Assembly (NCBI GenBank): GCA_963793005.1
Contig: CAWBYP010000002.1
Coordinates: 1,302,001-1,366,000 of the forward strand
From: RPQJ01 sp963793005
GTDB taxonomy: Bacteria; Pseudomonadota; Gammaproteobacteria; Steroidobacterales; Steroidobacteraceae
DNA length: 64,000 bases
Direction of reading: 5' to 3'
This document shows, piece by piece, positions 61,163 through 64,000 of the stretch. The position numbers were made by a program, and so were the translations under genes. A model generated the notes under the pieces. The model worked only from the letters and a program-made list of their open reading frames with translations. It had not been told where the DNA came from and made no database searches. Position 1 is the stretch's first letter. Every line of letters starts with the position of its first letter.

Positions 61163-62551
61163 TCATGTGTCCAGGCGCAGGTGGAAGGATTTCGGACGCG
61201 TCAGGTGCTCGTAGCCGGCTACCGACAGCGTGCAGCCGCGCCCGGAATCCTTGACCCCCACCCACGCAAGCGCCGGGTCCAGGTAGTCACAGCGGTTCAT
61301 GAACCAGGTTCCGGTCTGCACCCGGTCGCCGATGGCGAGGGCGGCCTCCTCGTCCGAGGTCCAGATCGCCGCGGTGAGGCCGAAAGCGGAGTCGTTCATG
61401 AGCCGGAGCGCTTCCTCATCCGAACTCACCTTCATGATGCCGGCCACCGGGCCGAACACCTCTTCACGCATCACCGGCATCGAATGGTCAACCCCGAGCA
61501 GCACCTGCGGCGCGAGATACGGCGTACCTGCCCGGCTCAAGGAGAACTCCTTCTCGGCGATGACGGCTTGCGCTCCTGCCGCGACCGTTGCCGCTGTCTG
61601 ACGACGGATCTCTTCGGCCGCCGAGGTTCGCACCACCGGTCCGAGGGTGGTCTCAGGGTCGATCGGGCTGCCGAGCACGTACTTGCGCGTGAGGTCAACC
61701 CAGCCCTCGACAAATGTGTCGTACAGGCGTTCGTGCACGTAGACGCGCTGGATGCCGCAGCAGGACTGCCCGGAATTGAAGTAGGCGCCGTCGACCAGGC
61801 TCTCGATCGCGTGCGCCACGTTGGCGTCGTGGCGGACATAGGCCGGGTCGCAGCCGCCGAGCTCGAGCCCGGCGCCGATGAAGCGGTCGGCCGCTGCCCG
61901 CTGCACGGCGTGCCCGCCGGCGACCGAGCCGGTGAACGCAACGAAATCGACGCGCGCATCGCGGATGACCTGCTCGGTGTCCGCGTGGCTCAGGTGCAAC
62001 GCCTGGAACGCACCCTCCGGCAGGCCCGCCTCGCGCAGGCACTCCTCGAAGCGTTCCGCGCACAGGGGCGTCTGGGCCGAGTGCTTGAGGATTACGACGT
62101 TGCCCGCCATCAGCGCCGGAACGACGCTGTTCACCGCGATCAGGTACGGGTAGTTCCACGCCGCGACGGTGAACACAACGCCCAGCGGCTCGCGGCGCAG
62201 GAAGCGGCGGAATCCCGCCTTCGCCCCGACGTCCATGTCGCGGAGCGCCTCCGGCGCGATGGCGATCATGTGGCGGGCCCGCTCGAGCGTGCCTCGCACC
62301 TCGCTCGGCGCATAACGGATCGGCCGGCCCATCTGCCAGGACAGCTCGGCGGCGATCTCGCTAGCGCGCGACTCGAATGCATCGCAGAACCGTCCGAGGA
62401 TCGCCGCGCGCTCCGCCATCGGCACGGCGCGCCATACGCGTTGCGCCAACCGGGCGCTCTCGAGCGCCGCTTCGATCTGCACCGGAGCGGCAAGCGTCCG
62501 CTCGACGTATACGCTGCCGTCGACCGGGGAAATCGTTCGTTGAAGGGTCAT
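61163..62551 (-). CDS. Aldehyde dehydrogenase (2)
   Basis: A 462-aa NAD(P)-dependent aldehyde dehydrogenase. Catalytic Cys264 is in GQSCCGIQRVYVHE; the Glu is in LELGGCDPAYVR; EPLGVVFTVAAWNYPYLIAVN is the N-terminal cofactor strand. Located between the glutamine synthetase-like and iron alcohol dehydrogenase genes with 7 and 18 bp gaps. The substrate may be an amino- or glutamylated aldehyde given the neighbours. Confidence 0.92.
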   Translation of the reverse strand: MTLQRTISPVDGSVYVERTLAAPVQIEAALESARLAQRVWRAVPMAERAAILGRFCDAFESRASEIAAELSWQMGRPIRYAPSEVRGTLERARHMIAIAPEALRDMDVGAKAGFRRFLRREPLGVVFTVAAWNYPYLIAVNSVVPALMAGNVVILKHSAQTPLCAERFEECLREAGLPEGAFQALHLSHADTEQVIRDARVDFVAFTGSVAGGHAVQRAAADRFIGAGLELGGCDPAYVRHDANVAHAIESLVDGAYFNSGQSCCGIQRVYVHERLYDTFVEGWVDLTRKYVLGSPIDPETTLGPVVRTSAAEEIRRQTAATVAAGAQAVIAEKEFSLSRAGTPYLAPQVLLGVDHSMPVMREEVFGPVAGIMKVSSDEEALRLMNDSAFGLTAAIWTSDEEAALAIGDRVQTGTWFMNRCDYLDPALAWVGVKDSGRGCTLSVAGYEHLTRPKSFHLRLDT

Positions 62552-62558
62552 ATCGGCC

Positions 62559-63926
62559 TCAGATTATTTCGAAGTACCGTTGCATTTCCCAGTCCGAGAT
62601 GTGCTTGCGGAACTCGCGCTCCTCCCACTCGCGGGTGGCGGCGAAATGCTCGACGAACGCGTCGCCGAACCAGTCGCGGGCCATTTTCGAGCCTTTCAGC
62701 CTTTGTGCCGAGTCCCACAGCGTGCGCGGCAGCGCCAGGCGGGCCGGATACTTCCGGTCGTAGGCGTTGCCCGTCACCACCGGCTCGGGTTCGACCTTGT
62801 TCTCGATTCCCCACAGGCCCGATGCGAGCGCCGCCGACAGGATGACGTAAGGGTTTGCGTCTGCCGCGGCCAGGCGGTATTCCACGCGCTGCGACTTGGC
62901 GCTTCCGGGTATCACGCGCAGCGCCGTAGTGCGGTTTTCGACGCCCCAGGTGGAATCCGTCGGTGCCCAGAACCCGGGGATCAGCCGGCGGTATGAATTG
63001 ATCGTCGGCGCGACCATGGCCAGCAGTTCCGGCATCAGCTTCTGCTGGCCGCCCACGAACCAGCGCATCGCGTCGCTCATCGAATGCGGCTTGCCGGCTT
63101 CATGGAAAACCGAGTCGCCGGATCCGGACTTCAGCGAGATATGAATGTGCCCGCTCTGCCCCGGCCAGTCCTTGGAGCACTTGGCCATGAAGGTCGCCAT
63201 GTAGCCGTTCTTCTGCGCGATTACCTTCGCGAAGGTCTTGAACATCGCAGCCTTGTCCGCGGCCGACAGGGCCGTGTCCACGCCAATGGCCGCTTCCATC
63301 ACGCCAGGCCCCGTCTCCTCGTGCAGTCCCTCTATGGCCATGTCCATGTCGCGGCAGGTATCGAGCAGCGCGCGGTAGAACTCACTGCCCATGCTGTTGC
63401 GAATCACCGAGTAGCCGAACCATCCAGGCGCCATCGGCGTGAGGCCGCGGTAGTTCTTCTCGCGCACGGACTCCGGTGTTTCCTTGAATACGAAAAATTC
63501 GTATTCAAAGCCAACGTGGGCCTCGAAGCCCATCGCCCGTCCGCGCTCAAGCACGCGCCTCAGCAATCCGCGCGGGCAGACCACCTCCGACGGCGGCGAG
63601 AACTCGCCCAGGAAGAACAGTCCGTTGTCCTCGAAGGGGAGCGGGCGGCAGGTTTCCGGCAGGAGCCGGACCGGGGCGTCGGGATATCCCGTGTGCCAGC
63701 CGGTGTACTTCGTGTTGTCGTAGAGCTGGTCCTGGCAATCCCAGCCGAGCACGACGTCGCAGAAGCCGAAGCCTCCTCCGAGCGACGACAGGAACTTTTC
63801 CCGGGAAACGTACTTGCCGCGCATGATGCCGTCGATGTCGAACACGCCGACCTTGACGTGATTGACGCCGCGCTCCTCGACGATCTTTCGTGCGTCTGCC
63901 GCACTGCGTACCTGTCTCGGTTCCAT
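62559..63926 (-). CDS. Glutamine synthetase family protein, glutamylpolyamine synthetase-like
   Basis: A 455-aa ATP-dependent ligase of the GS fold. Metal/ATP residues: GFEYEFFVFKET, EGLHEETGPGVMEAAIG, SGHIHISLKS and NRTTALRVIPG, with VEYRLAAADANPY near the C-terminus. It has the divergent pattern of PuuA-like gamma-glutamylpolyamine or related amine ligases; true GlnA proteins have the MPEP and adenylylation tyrosine loop, which is missing here. First gene of the operon GS-ALDH-ADH, likely for amine or amino-alcohol use (inference). The 74 bp beyond it to the window end show no feature. Confidence 0.88.
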   Translation of the reverse strand: MEPRQVRSAADARKIVEERGVNHVKVGVFDIDGIMRGKYVSREKFLSSLGGGFGFCDVVLGWDCQDQLYDNTKYTGWHTGYPDAPVRLLPETCRPLPFEDNGLFFLGEFSPPSEVVCPRGLLRRVLERGRAMGFEAHVGFEYEFFVFKETPESVREKNYRGLTPMAPGWFGYSVIRNSMGSEFYRALLDTCRDMDMAIEGLHEETGPGVMEAAIGVDTALSAADKAAMFKTFAKVIAQKNGYMATFMAKCSKDWPGQSGHIHISLKSGSGDSVFHEAGKPHSMSDAMRWFVGGQQKLMPELLAMVAPTINSYRRLIPGFWAPTDSTWGVENRTTALRVIPGSAKSQRVEYRLAAADANPYVILSAALASGLWGIENKVEPEPVVTGNAYDRKYPARLALPRTLWDSAQRLKGSKMARDWFGDAFVEHFAATREWEEREFRKHISDWEMQRYFEII

Positions 63927-64000
63927 TTCAGCCCCCCGGATGAAAGACGCATCGACCCCGGTCCTGCCGCGCGGCCGCCCATTATGGCTAATGCAGTGCA

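Noticed and set aside
59732..62845. Long + strand open frame of about 1,000 codons over the dehydrogenase operon
   Set aside because: It covers the antiporter end and the complement of two well-supported dehydrogenase genes; composition is Arg/His-rich as expected for an antisense frame.

Overview
This 64 kb window is GC-rich, densely packed bacterial DNA, most likely from a gammaproteobacterium. The evidence is a TruC pseudouridine synthase, a YceH protein, a YiiD-type thioesterase, a 14-gene nuoA-N operon and a hya-type hydrogenase operon. A precise lineage cannot be read from the sequence. Genes run on both strands, and ATGA or GTGA stop/start overlaps are common. No rRNA or complete tRNA gene was seen. 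A strict reading also meets several single-base frame breaks (at least nuoL, nuoM, a cytochrome c, an HNH gene and the start of a PNPOx-GAF gene). Each can be repaired by removing one base, so insertion-type sequence errors should be excluded before any of them is called a pseudogene.

Layout. 0.2-15 kb is housekeeping and metabolic: gamma-glutamyltransferase, protoporphyrinogen oxidase, two rhomboid proteases, FolE, an esterase, a metallo-hydrolase, an alpha/beta hydrolase-Rieske pair, TruC, an acyltransferase-thioesterase-dienelactone hydrolase operon, YceH, and a pair of flavin split-barrel genes, the second fused to GAF. 15-21.5 kb is accessory: a broken cytochrome c, a broken DUF222/HNH gene behind a near-consensus LexA box, then a stretch bounded by two direct repeats that resemble type I-E CRISPR repeats. 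The left repeat abuts the 3' end of a tRNA-Arg-like sequence. Inside are an M48 protease, an unknown 152-aa protein, a truncated Sel1-like gene and a decayed dihydrofolate-reductase-like gene, separated by copies of a short hairpin motif.

21.5-38.3 kb is the respiratory core. frdCAB (fumarate reductase with a diheme-type cytochrome b) is divergent from nuoA-N (complex I) across a 120-bp regulatory gap. 38.3-52 kb holds a cyclic-nucleotide-binding protein, a thioesterase, an acyl-CoA dehydrogenase/CoA-transferase pair, CorA, FumC, an aldehyde dehydrogenase with an alpha/beta hydrolase, an ABC exporter with a GNAT acetyltransferase, and a patatin/beta-barrel protein. 52.2-60 kb is a membrane-bound uptake [NiFe]-hydrogenase operon: small and large subunits, cytochrome b, protease, HyaE and HyaF chaperones, a rubredoxin-HybE fusion and a cation/proton antiporter. 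60-64 kb is a glutamine synthetase-like, aldehyde dehydrogenase and iron alcohol dehydrogenase operon.

Taken together, the hydrogenase, complex I, fumarase and fumarate reductase point to a flexible respirer that can feed electrons from H2 and NADH into quinone and may reduce fumarate under low oxygen (inference). Three REP-like palindromic repeats built on GGGGACA sit in intergenic positions, two of them between convergent genes.
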